Origin: Methanospirillum hungatei JF-1
GTDB lineage: Archaea; Halobacteriota; Methanomicrobia; Methanomicrobiales; Methanospirillaceae
DNA: 64,000 nucleotides
Reading direction: 5' to 3'
NCBI RefSeq assembly: GCF_000013445.1
Contig: NC_007796.1
Span: 310,001 to 374,000 of the forward strand
Of this stretch, positions 1-9,697 are shown one piece after another. The position numbers and the translations under genes are program-made. The notes beneath the pieces are model-generated. The model did not search any database, was not told the origin of the DNA, and worked only from the letters and a program-made list of their open reading frames with translations. How positions within the stretch are numbered: position 1 is the stretch's first letter; each line of letters begins with the position of its first letter.

Positions 1-333
1 TATCTCTGGTCTGATGACACAACTACCGGAAGCATCCCTCTTGATTTTGAAATAGTATATGATAAGGGCCAGAATGCAGACTATTGGTTAAATCCGGGTA
101 CTGCTATGACTCTTCAGGAATTATTGGGAGAGGACGCCAGGTATTCAGAGTTTACAGCTGTAAAATCTAAAAAGATTTATAACAATAATGCCCGAGTAAA
201 TGCCGGAGGAGGGAATGATTACTGGGAATCCGGCGTGGCACATCCTGAAACAGTATTAAAGGATTTAATTAAAATATTCCATCCGGAAATCGTGTCAGAT
301 CATAATCTGGTTTACTATCGGCATCTGGAATAA
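1..333 (+). CDS. ABC transporter substrate-binding protein, BtuF/FepB type (3' part)
   Basis: The reading frame is open from the first base to a TAA at 331-333, so this is the C-terminal 110 residues of a gene that begins outside the window. The tail (YNNNARVNAGGGNDYWESG, then AHPETVLKDLIKIFHPEI) matches the end of periplasmic-binding proteins of the Peripla_BP_2 family, which deliver iron chelates, corrinoids or haem to FecCD/BtuC permeases. The next gene, a permease of that class, starts directly at base 334, so both belong to one operon. The ligand cannot be told from this part. Family call is firm; substrate is open. Confidence 0.85.
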   Translation, partial: YLWSDDTTTGSIPLDFEIVYDKGQNADYWLNPGTAMTLQELLGEDARYSEFTAVKSKKIYNNNARVNAGGGNDYWESGVAHPETVLKDLIKIFHPEIVSDHNLVYYRHLE

Positions 334-1416
334 ATGAAATATCCAATATCAATGATTCTGTCCGGGCATTTCAATATGAGAATTACAGGAATAATGATAT
401 TCCTTCTTCTTTCATTAATTATCCTGTTTTTTCTTGAATTAGTTCTCGGATCAGTTGCAATCCCCTATCCAGAAATTGTCCGTATTCTTACTGGTCAGGG
501 TTCCTCTCATGACAGCTGGATTATGATCATTTACAATTTCCGCCTGCCAAAAGCAATGGTTGGTTTATGTGCAGGTGCATGTCTCGCAATCGCCGGTCTT
601 TTTATGCAGACCCTTTTTCGAAATCCTCTGGCCGGACCTGATGTTCTTGGTCTTTCAGCAGGAGCAGGTCTTGGGGTTGCAATTGTTGTTCTCTCAGCAG
701 GAACGGCTGGAGCCTCTTCAATTCTTGGTAATCTTGGATTCTTCGGAAGTGTTGGTATTGCAATAGCAGCATCTTTTGGATCAGGTCTTGTACTGTTGAT
801 GATCCTGGCGGTTTCAAAAAGAGTTCAAAACAGTATGACGCTCCTTATTCTTGGACTCATGTTTGGGTATACTGCAAATTCTTTCATTTCGATTCTCATG
901 CATTTTGCCCTTGCAGAGCGTATACAGGCATATACCATATGGAGTTTTGGTTCATTTGGTGGAGCGACATGGGACCAGATACAGGTTTTGGTTTTGTTTG
1001 CCGTATTAGGTCTGATATATTCGATATCTCTGATAAAACATCTGAATGTACTCCTTCTCGGTGACCAGTATGCCGAGAGCATGGGTCTTGATCTTATCAG
1101 AACAAGAAATAAAATTTTCATCATCACCGCAGTTCTCTCCGGAGTGGTAACGGCATTTTGCGGACCTATTGGGTTTATTGGTATATCTGTCCCCCATCTC
1201 TGCCGTGCACTCTTTGCGACTGCAAATCATTGCATTCTTATTCCGGCATGTATCCTGCTGGGGGCCTGTCTTGCTCTTACTGCTGATATTATTGCATCAG
1301 TTCCGGGGTATTCCATTACTCTTCCATTAAATGCCATTACCTCCCTTATCGGGGCACCAGTAGTTATTTGGATTATTTTTTCAAAAAGCAGGAATGGGAT
1401 GGAGGTCAGTGTCTGA
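334..1416 (+). CDS. FecCD/BtuC-type ABC transporter permease
   Basis: A 360-residue, very hydrophobic protein with about ten membrane segments. Typical FecCD family marks are the RLPKAMVGLCAGACLAIAGL stretch near residue 75, NPLAGPDVLGLSAGAGLG near residue 100, and GPIGFIGISVPHLCR in the C-terminal third. It would form the membrane channel for iron-siderophore, corrinoid or other metal-chelate uptake. Length is normal for the family, with a slightly long N terminus. Its ATG follows the binding-protein stop without a gap, and its TGA overlaps the ATPase ATG, so translation is likely coupled. Confidence 0.93.
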   Translation: MKYPISMILSGHFNMRITGIMIFLLLSLIILFFLELVLGSVAIPYPEIVRILTGQGSSHDSWIMIIYNFRLPKAMVGLCAGACLAIAGLFMQTLFRNPLAGPDVLGLSAGAGLGVAIVVLSAGTAGASSILGNLGFFGSVGIAIAASFGSGLVLLMILAVSKRVQNSMTLLILGLMFGYTANSFISILMHFALAERIQAYTIWSFGSFGGATWDQIQVLVLFAVLGLIYSISLIKHLNVLLLGDQYAESMGLDLIRTRNKIFIITAVLSGVVTAFCGPIGFIGISVPHLCRALFATANHCILIPACILLGACLALTADIIASVPGYSITLPLNAITSLIGAPVVIWIIFSKSRNGMEVSV

Positions 1417-2435
1417 TGGGGCTTATAAAAATAGACAAACTTACCATCGGATACAAAAAAAGAAAGAATGGAGAGAGAAAAGTCATCTCTCATCTTAACC
1501 TGGATATGAAATCCGGTGAGTTAATATGTCTTGTAGGTCCGAACGGCAGTGGAAAATCAACTCTTTTAAAAACAATTACTGGCCTTCTGCCGCCGTTAGA
1601 CGGTGAGGTTTTTCTTTCGGGCAGGAATATAAGATCGATATCATCTCTGGAACGGGCTAAACTGGTATCTATGGTACTAACAAATCCGGTACAGGCTGGA
1701 CAACTGACGGTATATGATGTGTGCAGTCTGGGAAGGTATCCACATACCGACTGGATGGGATCATTGGCACAGGAAGACCATGATATGATAACCGCATCTC
1801 TGGATGCTATTGGAATCAGACATTTTGCACACCGGTATTTACATGAACTGTCAGATGGCGAACGACAAAAGGTGATGATTGCCCGGGCTCTTGCACAAAA
1901 TTCAAAACTCATAATTCTGGATGAACCTACTGCCTTTCTTGATATGCCCTACCGGATAGAAATAATGCACATTCTCAAAAATCTTGCCATGAACGAAGAT
2001 CGGGGAATTCTCCTTTCAACACATGATCTGGATCTCGCAATGCGAACCGCAGATCGTCTCTGGGTCGTCAATCATGATGGTTCTTTTCATGATGGTGCTC
2101 CTGAGGATTTGGTTTTAAATGGAATTATTTCACAGGTGTTTGCAATTGGTGAAATCTCCTATGATGCTGAGCGGGGACATTTTCATATGCCTGTCCATCC
2201 TAAGGGATCAGCCCGGATAACTGGAGAGAATGGGAAATTCAGATTCTGGACAGAAAGAGCCATGGAAAGGATTGGATATATCTCACAGGAAAATGAACCG
2301 GCAGAGATTCATGTACATATCGCTCCCACAGAAAGTTGTATAACGTGGATCATTAAGACTCCCGGTACAGTGAAAAAATTTTCCAACCTGACTGATGGAA
2401 TACATTGGATACAAACCTTAAAGCTAGTTGTTTAA
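1416..2435 (+). CDS. ABC transporter ATPase, BtuD/FecE type
   Basis: A 339-residue ATPase with Walker A GPNGSGKST, signature LSDGERQK, Walker B LIILDEPTAF and H-loop STHD. I chose the ATG at 1416 because it overlaps the permease stop (TGATG) and has GGAGGT at 1401-1406; a more upstream ATG at 1368 would lie inside the permease gene. About 80 residues after the core make a C-terminal extension longer than in BtuD or FecE. It completes the importer that precedes the nitrogenase-like genes, which links the imported ligand with their reaction (inference). Confidence 0.93.
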   Translation: MGLIKIDKLTIGYKKRKNGERKVISHLNLDMKSGELICLVGPNGSGKSTLLKTITGLLPPLDGEVFLSGRNIRSISSLERAKLVSMVLTNPVQAGQLTVYDVCSLGRYPHTDWMGSLAQEDHDMITASLDAIGIRHFAHRYLHELSDGERQKVMIARALAQNSKLIILDEPTAFLDMPYRIEIMHILKNLAMNEDRGILLSTHDLDLAMRTADRLWVVNHDGSFHDGAPEDLVLNGIISQVFAIGEISYDAERGHFHMPVHPKGSARITGENGKFRFWTERAMERIGYISQENEPAEIHVHIAPTESCITWIIKTPGTVKKFSNLTDGIHWIQTLKLVV

Positions 2436-2492
2436 TTTAATTATTTGGCAGTAATCAATTTTTTACCTACTGATATTGGTGATATCTGAATA

Positions 2493-4679
2493 ATGAAATA
2501 TAATAACACGGACGGACCGATTTCTCGAATTGCAGTGTATGGAAAAGGAGGAATAGGAAAATCGACAATATCAGCTAATATTTCTGCAGCTCTTGCAGAT
2601 GAAGGATATTCAGTCCTACATATAGGTTGTGATCCAAAACATGATTCAACCAGGACACTTCTCGGGGAACTTCATACGCACACCGTAACCGATTTTTTTC
2701 GAACATCGAAAATTCAGACTGATTATTCAGACCTCATCCGAATAGGTTATAATGGAATTGCCTGTATAGAAGCCGGGGGTCCAGAACCTGGTGTAGGTTG
2801 TGCAGGAAGGGGAATTCTGAGTACATTTGAAATTCTCAAACGGATGGAGACTGATTCTTCCCGGTATACCTATACCATCTATGATGTCCTGGGTGATGTG
2901 GTATGTGGAGGATTTGCTGTCCCACTCCGACATGGATATGCAGATCTCATTCTGATTGTGACATCTGGCGAATATATGTCATTGTATGCAGCGAATAATA
3001 TCCTTCGTGGCATTCATAACTTCGATGGCAATATTAAACGAATTGGTGGGATAATATATAATTCCCGGGGAGGAGCAGAAGAGGATGAACAAGTCAGAAA
3101 ATTTTCCGTTGCGGTCAGTCTCCCTATCCTTGTAAAGATCCCCAGAAGTGAGATCTTTCTTACCGCAGAACGGCATTCAAAGACCGTTGTTGCTGCATTT
3201 CCAAATAGCCAGGAGACAGTATTATTTCGGAAACTGATATCTGAATTTTTTTCAACTAAAAATCCTATTCCCAGGTATCGTGCCCACCCTCTTGAAGTAA
3301 TGGAACTTGAGTCACTGATACTCGGAAGAGATATATCCGGATATACCTCCCCCTCTCATCAGGTCCCTGTAAATTTCAGGCCCATAACAAATGACACAGA
3401 TAATGGAACTGTTCATTGTACAATCCCACAAAAGCCTTCTCTTTTTGGTTGTGCATTTGCCGGGGCAATAGCCGTACTCTCTCAAATCCAGGATGCTTCT
3501 ATTATTGCCCATTGTCCCTCAAGTTGTGCACATATTGTCTCAAATCTTCTGGTCTCTTCACAAAACCGGGACCGTGATAAATCTGCTGATTATGGTAAAC
3601 AGACGTCGTTTTCATTTATTCATACTGGAATGGATGAAAAAATGATGGTATTCGGGGGGATAGAGGGGTTAAAAAAAACTATTATTAAGTCTGTTGAATC
3701 CGGCAATCGTGTAATATTTATTGTATCCGGTTGTACACCCGGTATTACCGGGGATGATATTGTTGGTTGTGCATCTGAAATGAGCCAGAATCTGGGTATT
3801 CCGATCATTCCTGTATCGGTCAACGGAATCGGAGAGGGAGATTTCAGTGCTGGCATCATGGCAGGGTATCACGCCTCTTTACAACTGGTGAAACAGGAAG
3901 CCGGGAAAAATGAACGTTCTGTGATCCTTGTTGGAGAAAAAATACTTGCAAATAATACTACTGCAAATTTTAATGAATTAAGTCAGTATCTCTCTACCCT
4001 TGATATCCAGGTTTCATGTAGGTTTCTTGCATATACCTCTGTAAACGAAGTGCAATCCATGAGTGAACAGAGTCTTATTCTGCCGGTATCTTCTGATAAA
4101 ATTACCCTGGAAATATCTAAAATTATTTCAGAAAAAACCGGATCAGAAATTTTTAACCATGCTTTTCCGTATACCTTCAATGAGACAGTCAGATGGATTC
4201 AGGATCTTGCTGATAGATTCAGGATCCAGGATAAAGGTTCGGCTCTGATCGCACGAAATGAGAAAATATACCGTAAAGAAATTGCATTGATTATGCTGAT
4301 GACTGCTGGAAAACGGGTTATTATCGCCTCATCTGGTCCGGATATATCCTGGGTTTTAGAGGCGGTCAGAGAATGTGGGATGGAAATAATCCGTGCAGGA
4401 TATTTTTCATCTCCGTATACGACGAAAAATAATCAAAAAGAATCAGAACCATCAATTGTAATGGATTATACTCCTGATGCACTCTATGATGATATCAAAA
4501 CATACCGCCCGGACCTTGTATTAACCACTATCTGGCTTGATTATAAAAAAGCTGACGTACGGTATGGAATGATCCCCTTTTGTCCAAATGTGGGATTTTT
4601 TGGAGCATTATCCTCAATGAAACACTGGGCATCTATTCTTTCAGGGCCGGTAAGAGAAGGATGGAGGAATGATCTTTGA
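2493..4679 (+). CDS. NifH-like / NifD-like fusion protein of a nitrogenase-like reductase
   Basis: 728 residues joining two proteins that are normally separate. Residues 10-265 are a NifH/BchL-like iron protein: P-loop GKGGIGKST at 18-26 and the two cysteines that hold the bridging 4Fe-4S cluster, Cys103 (GVGCAGRG) and Cys138 (DVVCGGFA). Residues about 305-728 are a NifD/NifE/BchN-like component of the oxidoreductase/nitrogenase family: GCAFAGA (Cys320), HCPSSCAH (Cys345) and SGCTPGITGDD (Cys414) sit where NifD and BchN carry ligands of the P-cluster or its 4Fe-4S equivalent. The pair is therefore an ATP-driven reductase with its electron donor in the same chain. The substrate is unknown; importer and CobN neighbours favour a tetrapyrrole. 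GGTGAT precedes the ATG. No nifB, nifE/N or other nitrogen fixation gene is in the window. Confidence 0.85.
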   Translation: MKYNNTDGPISRIAVYGKGGIGKSTISANISAALADEGYSVLHIGCDPKHDSTRTLLGELHTHTVTDFFRTSKIQTDYSDLIRIGYNGIACIEAGGPEPGVGCAGRGILSTFEILKRMETDSSRYTYTIYDVLGDVVCGGFAVPLRHGYADLILIVTSGEYMSLYAANNILRGIHNFDGNIKRIGGIIYNSRGGAEEDEQVRKFSVAVSLPILVKIPRSEIFLTAERHSKTVVAAFPNSQETVLFRKLISEFFSTKNPIPRYRAHPLEVMELESLILGRDISGYTSPSHQVPVNFRPITNDTDNGTVHCTIPQKPSLFGCAFAGAIAVLSQIQDASIIAHCPSSCAHIVSNLLVSSQNRDRDKSADYGKQTSFSFIHTGMDEKMMVFGGIEGLKKTIIKSVESGNRVIFIVSGCTPGITGDDIVGCASEMSQNLGIPIIPVSVNGIGEGDFSAGIMAGYHASLQLVKQEAGKNERSVILVGEKILANNTTANFNELSQYLSTLDIQVSCRFLAYTSVNEVQSMSEQSLILPVSSDKITLEISKIISEKTGSEIFNHAFPYTFNETVRWIQDLADRFRIQDKGSALIARNEKIYRKEIALIMLMTAGKRVIIASSGPDISWVLEAVRECGMEIIRAGYFSSPYTTKNNQKESEPSIVMDYTPDALYDDIKTYRPDLVLTTIWLDYKKADVRYGMIPFCPNVGFFGALSSMKHWASILSGPVREGWRNDL

Positions 4680-5947
4680 TAACTGGAGTAACAGATCCTG
4701 ACATCCTTACCGGAATGATACTGGGTGCTGAGGGGATTCCAGATATTATGGTGATTTTAAACAGTCCAACCGGATGTAAATTTTATCATGGGCATATTGC
4801 ACATCTCAAGAGGAACGAATCGGATATTTCTGATCCATATCTTCGTCCTGAGCCATGGTTTTTCGGACAATCACGGATTCCTTGTACGTATCTTGACGAT
4901 AGGGATTACATCTTTGGAACTCATGATAAACTTGAAAAAATCCTGACCTACATAAAAACCCGGTGGAGCGGCCTTATCGTTCTTATCAACGCTCCTGGTG
5001 CTTCACTCATAGGAGATGATCTGAAAAAAGTAATAGCCATTATGGAGCTGGAGGAAAGATGTATTCCGGTTGAAATACCTGGATATTCACTATCAGCACC
5101 AACCGGAGTTGATCGAATGCTGGTCAGAATTCTGGAACATTTAAGACCTTCAGGAAAACCCGATAATAAGGTCAATCTTATCGGCTTATCGATTCTTCAG
5201 CGATATTGTGAAGGAACAAAAAAAGAAATTTCATATCTCCTTGAAAAATCAGGAATATTCGTTCTTTCAACTCCGGGAGCAGGGTCAGACACAGAAAACC
5301 TCATTGCATCATCCGGTGCGTCCCTCAATGCCATAGTGTTTCCAGAATATGCAATTGAAACAGCCAATTTTTATGCAAATTCCTATAAAATCCCTTTCAT
5401 TCTGCCAAAAGATGGAGCCCCGGTAGGATTTGATGCTACAAAGTCCTGGATTACCGATATCTGCAGGGCTTTCGGAACAGATCCCATCTTTGTGAATAAG
5501 GAGATTCATTCTGCCAAAAAAACCGCTGCAAGCAATATTGCCCGTGTAAATGCAGTATCCGGAATTCCCCGTGGTTCAGGATTTGCCATACGAGCGGAAA
5601 GTTCTCTTGCACTTCCCCTGGTAAAATGGCTCTATACGTACCTTGGTATGATCCCGGTCGGAATAGAACTTACTGATGGCTCATGCCAGGTATATTCTGA
5701 TGAACTCAGGATCTTTCTTCAGGAGAACCATCTTATTCAGTTCCTGGGAATCTTTCCTGGAAAAGACCCGGATATTGTTTTTACTGATGGAGCAACAGGA
5801 AATATGATGAAAAATCAAGGCATTTGCAGAGGATATATTGATATTTCTCATCCACCATCTGGAAAAATAGAAATAATTCCCAAAACAATCTTTGGAATTT
5901 CCGGATCACTCATGCTTATAGAGGAAATCTTAAATATTCTGCGTTGA
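4676..5947 (+). CDS. NifK/NifN/BchB-like component of a nitrogenase-like reductase
   Basis: 423 residues of the same oxidoreductase/nitrogenase family as the second half of the upstream fusion, so the two probably form a heteromer. Visible family marks are NSPTGCKFYH (Cys34), CTYLDDRDYIFGTHDKL (Cys70), NAPGASLIGDDL near residue 105 and GIPRGSGFAIRAESSLALPL in the C-terminal domain. The position before IGDD that is cysteine in NifK (TTCMAEVIGDD) is proline here, so cluster ligation differs from NifK. Start is a TTG at 4676 overlapping the upstream TGA, with GGAGG at 4663-4667; no in-frame ATG is better placed. Its last 18 bp overlap the end of the convergent cobN gene. Confidence 0.82.
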   Translation: MITGVTDPDILTGMILGAEGIPDIMVILNSPTGCKFYHGHIAHLKRNESDISDPYLRPEPWFFGQSRIPCTYLDDRDYIFGTHDKLEKILTYIKTRWSGLIVLINAPGASLIGDDLKKVIAIMELEERCIPVEIPGYSLSAPTGVDRMLVRILEHLRPSGKPDNKVNLIGLSILQRYCEGTKKEISYLLEKSGIFVLSTPGAGSDTENLIASSGASLNAIVFPEYAIETANFYANSYKIPFILPKDGAPVGFDATKSWITDICRAFGTDPIFVNKEIHSAKKTAASNIARVNAVSGIPRGSGFAIRAESSLALPLVKWLYTYLGMIPVGIELTDGSCQVYSDELRIFLQENHLIQFLGIFPGKDPDIVFTDGATGNMMKNQGICRGYIDISHPPSGKIEIIPKTIFGISGSLMLIEEILNILR

Positions 5948-8900
5948 TATCTTTTTTTGAGGATCTGTCAAAGATTCCAGGTTACTCTCTATGGATAAGT
6001 ATATGGATTGGAGTAATCTGAGTGTTTCTTCATCAGGACTCCACATTCCGCGATCCACCGCTTCAAGCAATCTGCCAGACATATGTATGAGTGCATAAGG
6101 ATTATCTTCCGATAACCATTCCCGGCAGGACTCATCAAAGAGAAATGTTTCAGCAAGTGACTGGTACTGCCATTCTTCAAGAACGTCAGCAGTAGCATCC
6201 CATCCAAAAGCAAAATCAAAAAGGTAAGTTAATTCCTGTGCCCCCCTATACCGGTGAGGTTTCAGACCTTCCAGCCATTTTGGATTCTGAATTCGACTTC
6301 TAAACAGAAATTTACTTTCTTCTTCAATCGTCCGGATGACCGGTTTATCAGGATCAGAACTATCCCCCACAAACGAAACCGGATCTTTTTCTCCATACGC
6401 TTTGGTAACCGCAATCATACCTCCATGATACATGAAATCATCATCATTATCTAATATATCAAGTTCTCGCGAATTGTGGTTTTTTACTGTTACATCAAGT
6501 TTGGAGAGAAGAGTTTTGAAAAGATCCTTCATAACCTCCCCTTTATATTTACGCCCATATGCATGACCGCCCCAGTCAAGATAAGTATCTGCAAGATCCT
6601 GCTTTTTTTCCCATCCGGATGTAATAATTTTATCTGCAACTCCTGCTCCATATGTTCCCGGAGGGCAGCCAAAAATCCTGATAAGTGCCCGCGATCTGGC
6701 CTCTTCTGGATCCATTCCATTTTTCAGTGATTCAAGCAGGGATTTACGAAGATGAGATGCAAGATAATTTTCTTCATCCTTTTCATCAAGGGTTGCAATC
6801 ATCTCAACTCCTTCATCAATCAAATCGACAAGACCGGGAAAAACATCACGAAAGAGGCCGGTTATCCGAAGAGTAACATCTATCCGTGGCCTTTTCAGAT
6901 CCGATAATGGAATAATTTCAAGACCTGTAACTCGTCCTCCATATGCTGACCAGAGAGGACGAAGACCCATAAGCCAGAGAAGGTATGCAATATCATCCCC
7001 TCCGGTTTTCATACTGTCGGTCGCAAAAATGACAATTCCAACATTTTCAGGATAAACACCTTCATCTTTGACGTACCGCTCAATCATCTGATTAGCCATC
7101 TTTTTTCCTATGGCAAAAGCAGCAGGTGTTGGGATTATCGCTGGGTCAATAGAGTAAAAATTCCTACCCGTGGGGAGGATGTGGGCATTTCCCCTGGTTG
7201 GAGGGCCTGATGGACCAGGAGGAACATACCTGCCATTGAGTCCGGATAGCAGGTTATTCATCTCATCGGTGGTCTGTTCAAGGTTAGGGACAATATTTTT
7301 ACAAATCTTGTAAAGTGTTTCGTTCAGATCTGGATCATTGCATAAATCCCGTGTAATATCTGGTATTTTTTCAGGATTACATCCTGTAGCAACAATGCTT
7401 CGGATTATATCAAATGAAAGTGTATCGATATCATCGAGTAATGCACCATTCGGTTTTTGAAATAAATCGTTCCAACCGGAAGGGTTTTCCTGTAGTTCGG
7501 AAAGAACAAGGCCCATAGATTTTCCAATGGATTCACGAAGTGAGGGTATTGATCCATTTTTAATTCTTGTCAGAGCGTAGAGCATTTCAGAAAATCTCTC
7601 TCCCTGAGGACAAAAACCATAAATGTGAAGGCCATCCTTGATTAAAGAATCCCTGGCCGTACATAGATAATCATACATTGATCCCAGCGATACTGCCAGA
7701 TTCTCTGGGGCTGACAGAGAGATCTGAAGATCAGAAGCAAGGTTTGTCTCTTCAACCAATATTTGAATTTCTTTTAGGATTTCAGATGCTTTTACGTCAT
7801 CGCGGTTCTTTTCTGCACGGAAATACTCCTGGATATATACTGTGAGTTCCTCAAGATTACCATATCCTCCTGCACGAGTCATGGCAGGGATGAGGTGATC
7901 CAGGATAACTGCTGAAGATCGTCTCTTTGCCTGTATCCCCTCCCCTGGGTTATCAATAATATATGGATACAGGTGTGGAAGATCCTCAATCATCATATCC
8001 GGATAACATGTTGATGACAGCCCCACACTTTTACCTGGAAGCCATTCCAAGGTCCCATGGGTTCCCATGTGGATGATTGCTTGTGCTTTGTATCCTTCTT
8101 TGAGCCACCGGTAAAAAGCAAAGTACTGGTGGGGCATAACAATGTCAGTACTATGATAAACCGCATCAGCGTCCTCTAAAAATCCGCGTGGTGGCTGCAG
8201 TCCGATGAAGATGTTCCCAAACATTTTTCCTGGAATAAGAACCTTTTTTTCGGCAGTCAGAATTGTTCCCGGTGGTTCTCCCCAGTCATGTATAATTTTC
8301 TGACTGCATATCTCCGGTATTTTGGAGAGCCAGGTCAGATATTCATCCCTGGATACCAGATCTGCAGATTTACTTAGTAACTCCCCCTCATCCATACATT
8401 CGGGTGTGTTCGTCAGACCTGATAAGAGCAGGTGAATAAGTTCCTGTCCTGATGCAGGAAGTATTTCTCCACAATCATATCCCGCATTTTTCATTGCGTG
8501 GAGGATTTGAACTACACTTTCCGGAGTATCAAGACCAAATGCGCCACCGATGCAATCATTGGCAAGACCATACTGGTAGAGAATAATTGCAACCCGTCTT
8601 TCACAAACCGGAGTACGTCGAAGTGAAGCCCATGATTTTGCCATTTTTGCGACTTTCCGAGTTCTTTCTTCAATTCCATTAATCTTCCTTGAATTTTCAT
8701 CCGGTTCATGGCATGCAATTGGAATTGAAATAATCTGTCCATCGTATTCTGGCCAGACTACATGAGAAGATATTTCCAAAATAGAAAGTCCTGCGATATT
8801 TTCACTCCATTCACCATAACTTTGGTTGGTAGTAATGAGCTGCAGGACGGGAACTCCAAGGGAAGAAAAAAAGTTATCTGGCTGAATTCCTGTTTCCCCT

Positions 8901-9697
8901 GAACACGATACCGAAAAGCTGAGCTGGGAAAACCCCATCATGATAAGCAGCACATCAATTGTAGTTTTGTCATCCTCCATAAAATAATGGCGAATAATTT
9001 CTGAGATTCCAGGTGATCCACTAATTGGATCCGGCGCTGATGAACAAAATACCGGTACGGTATCCAAACCCTCTTCTTCAAGAGAAGAGATGACCAAGTC
9101 AACTGCTGCAAGGGATTTCGAAAGGTAGTCGTTTTGCCAAAAGAGAATTCCCGCTTTCAAGGTACTTTTTGGGAGGAACATTCGATATTCTGATATCTGG
9201 ATGTCCGGGTACCATCCTGGATGATATATACCATGAGTTGGAGGTTGTACTGGTTTAGGAATGCTGTGATCCCCTTTTCCTATCTGCACATACACCCAAA
9301 GAAGCAAAGAACGCATGTTCTGTAAACCCCCAAGATGGAGGTATGAATAAACCTGACGATAATCGTCATTTGAGAATGGGAACCAGGATCGATATTCTGT
9401 CATTTCCTCTTCGATTGTACTGATAAGAAACACAGGGCATTTCTCTGAATTTATTGTTTCCCGAAGCCGGGGAAATTTCTTAAAATATGGGACTGAACCA
9501 TGGAGGTTTATTATGATAAAATCTACAGAAGAAATTTCTTTGAGAACATAAGAAAAAACCTCCTCATTTTTATCCAATTCTTCAGAGCAATATTGAATAA
9601 CATTTATATTACAGGATTCTTTACGTAAATTTTTTGCAGCCTCAAATAGAAGACGATTTTCGCCACTACCAGAACCAAGATAGAAAAGATTAATCAT
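5930..9697 (-). CDS. cobN: CobN-like chelatase large subunit, first copy
   Basis: 1255 residues of the CobN/BchH magnesium/cobalt chelatase family, the large subunit that binds the tetrapyrrole and the metal. Conserved blocks include [38 protein letters not shown] and GVIFATDSMKTGG-like sequence (here GIVIFATDSMKTGGDD). The length is normal. AAAGGAG lies just before the ATG at 9697. The copy has no ATPase partner next to it and may use the ChlI-ChlD fusion at 17001-19043. It lacks the cysteine-rich insert of the second copy. Convergence with the nitrogenase-like operon suggests a shared pathway, but metal and substrate are not shown by the sequence. Confidence 0.9.
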   Translation of the reverse strand: MINLFYLGSGSGENRLLFEAAKNLRKESCNINVIQYCSEELDKNEEVFSYVLKEISSVDFIIINLHGSVPYFKKFPRLRETINSEKCPVFLISTIEEEMTEYRSWFPFSNDDYRQVYSYLHLGGLQNMRSLLLWVYVQIGKGDHSIPKPVQPPTHGIYHPGWYPDIQISEYRMFLPKSTLKAGILFWQNDYLSKSLAAVDLVISSLEEEGLDTVPVFCSSAPDPISGSPGISEIIRHYFMEDDKTTIDVLLIMMGFSQLSFSVSCSGETGIQPDNFFSSLGVPVLQLITTNQSYGEWSENIAGLSILEISSHVVWPEYDGQIISIPIACHEPDENSRKINGIEERTRKVAKMAKSWASLRRTPVCERRVAIILYQYGLANDCIGGAFGLDTPESVVQILHAMKNAGYDCGEILPASGQELIHLLLSGLTNTPECMDEGELLSKSADLVSRDEYLTWLSKIPEICSQKIIHDWGEPPGTILTAEKKVLIPGKMFGNIFIGLQPPRGFLEDADAVYHSTDIVMPHQYFAFYRWLKEGYKAQAIIHMGTHGTLEWLPGKSVGLSSTCYPDMMIEDLPHLYPYIIDNPGEGIQAKRRSSAVILDHLIPAMTRAGGYGNLEELTVYIQEYFRAEKNRDDVKASEILKEIQILVEETNLASDLQISLSAPENLAVSLGSMYDYLCTARDSLIKDGLHIYGFCPQGERFSEMLYALTRIKNGSIPSLRESIGKSMGLVLSELQENPSGWNDLFQKPNGALLDDIDTLSFDIIRSIVATGCNPEKIPDITRDLCNDPDLNETLYKICKNIVPNLEQTTDEMNNLLSGLNGRYVPPGPSGPPTRGNAHILPTGRNFYSIDPAIIPTPAAFAIGKKMANQMIERYVKDEGVYPENVGIVIFATDSMKTGGDDIAYLLWLMGLRPLWSAYGGRVTGLEIIPLSDLKRPRIDVTLRITGLFRDVFPGLVDLIDEGVEMIATLDEKDEENYLASHLRKSLLESLKNGMDPEEARSRALIRIFGCPPGTYGAGVADKIITSGWEKKQDLADTYLDWGGHAYGRKYKGEVMKDLFKTLLSKLDVTVKNHNSRELDILDNDDDFMYHGGMIAVTKAYGEKDPVSFVGDSSDPDKPVIRTIEEESKFLFRSRIQNPKWLEGLKPHRYRGAQELTYLFDFAFGWDATADVLEEWQYQSLAETFLFDESCREWLSEDNPYALIHMSGRLLEAVDRGMWSPDEETLRLLQSIYLSIESNLESLTDPQKKISTQNI

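Noticed and set aside
2493-5947. True nitrogen-fixing nitrogenase
   Set aside because: No nifE/N pair, nifB, glnB-type nifI or molybdate transporter is nearby, the NifH part is fused, and the K-like subunit lacks a P-cluster cysteine position.
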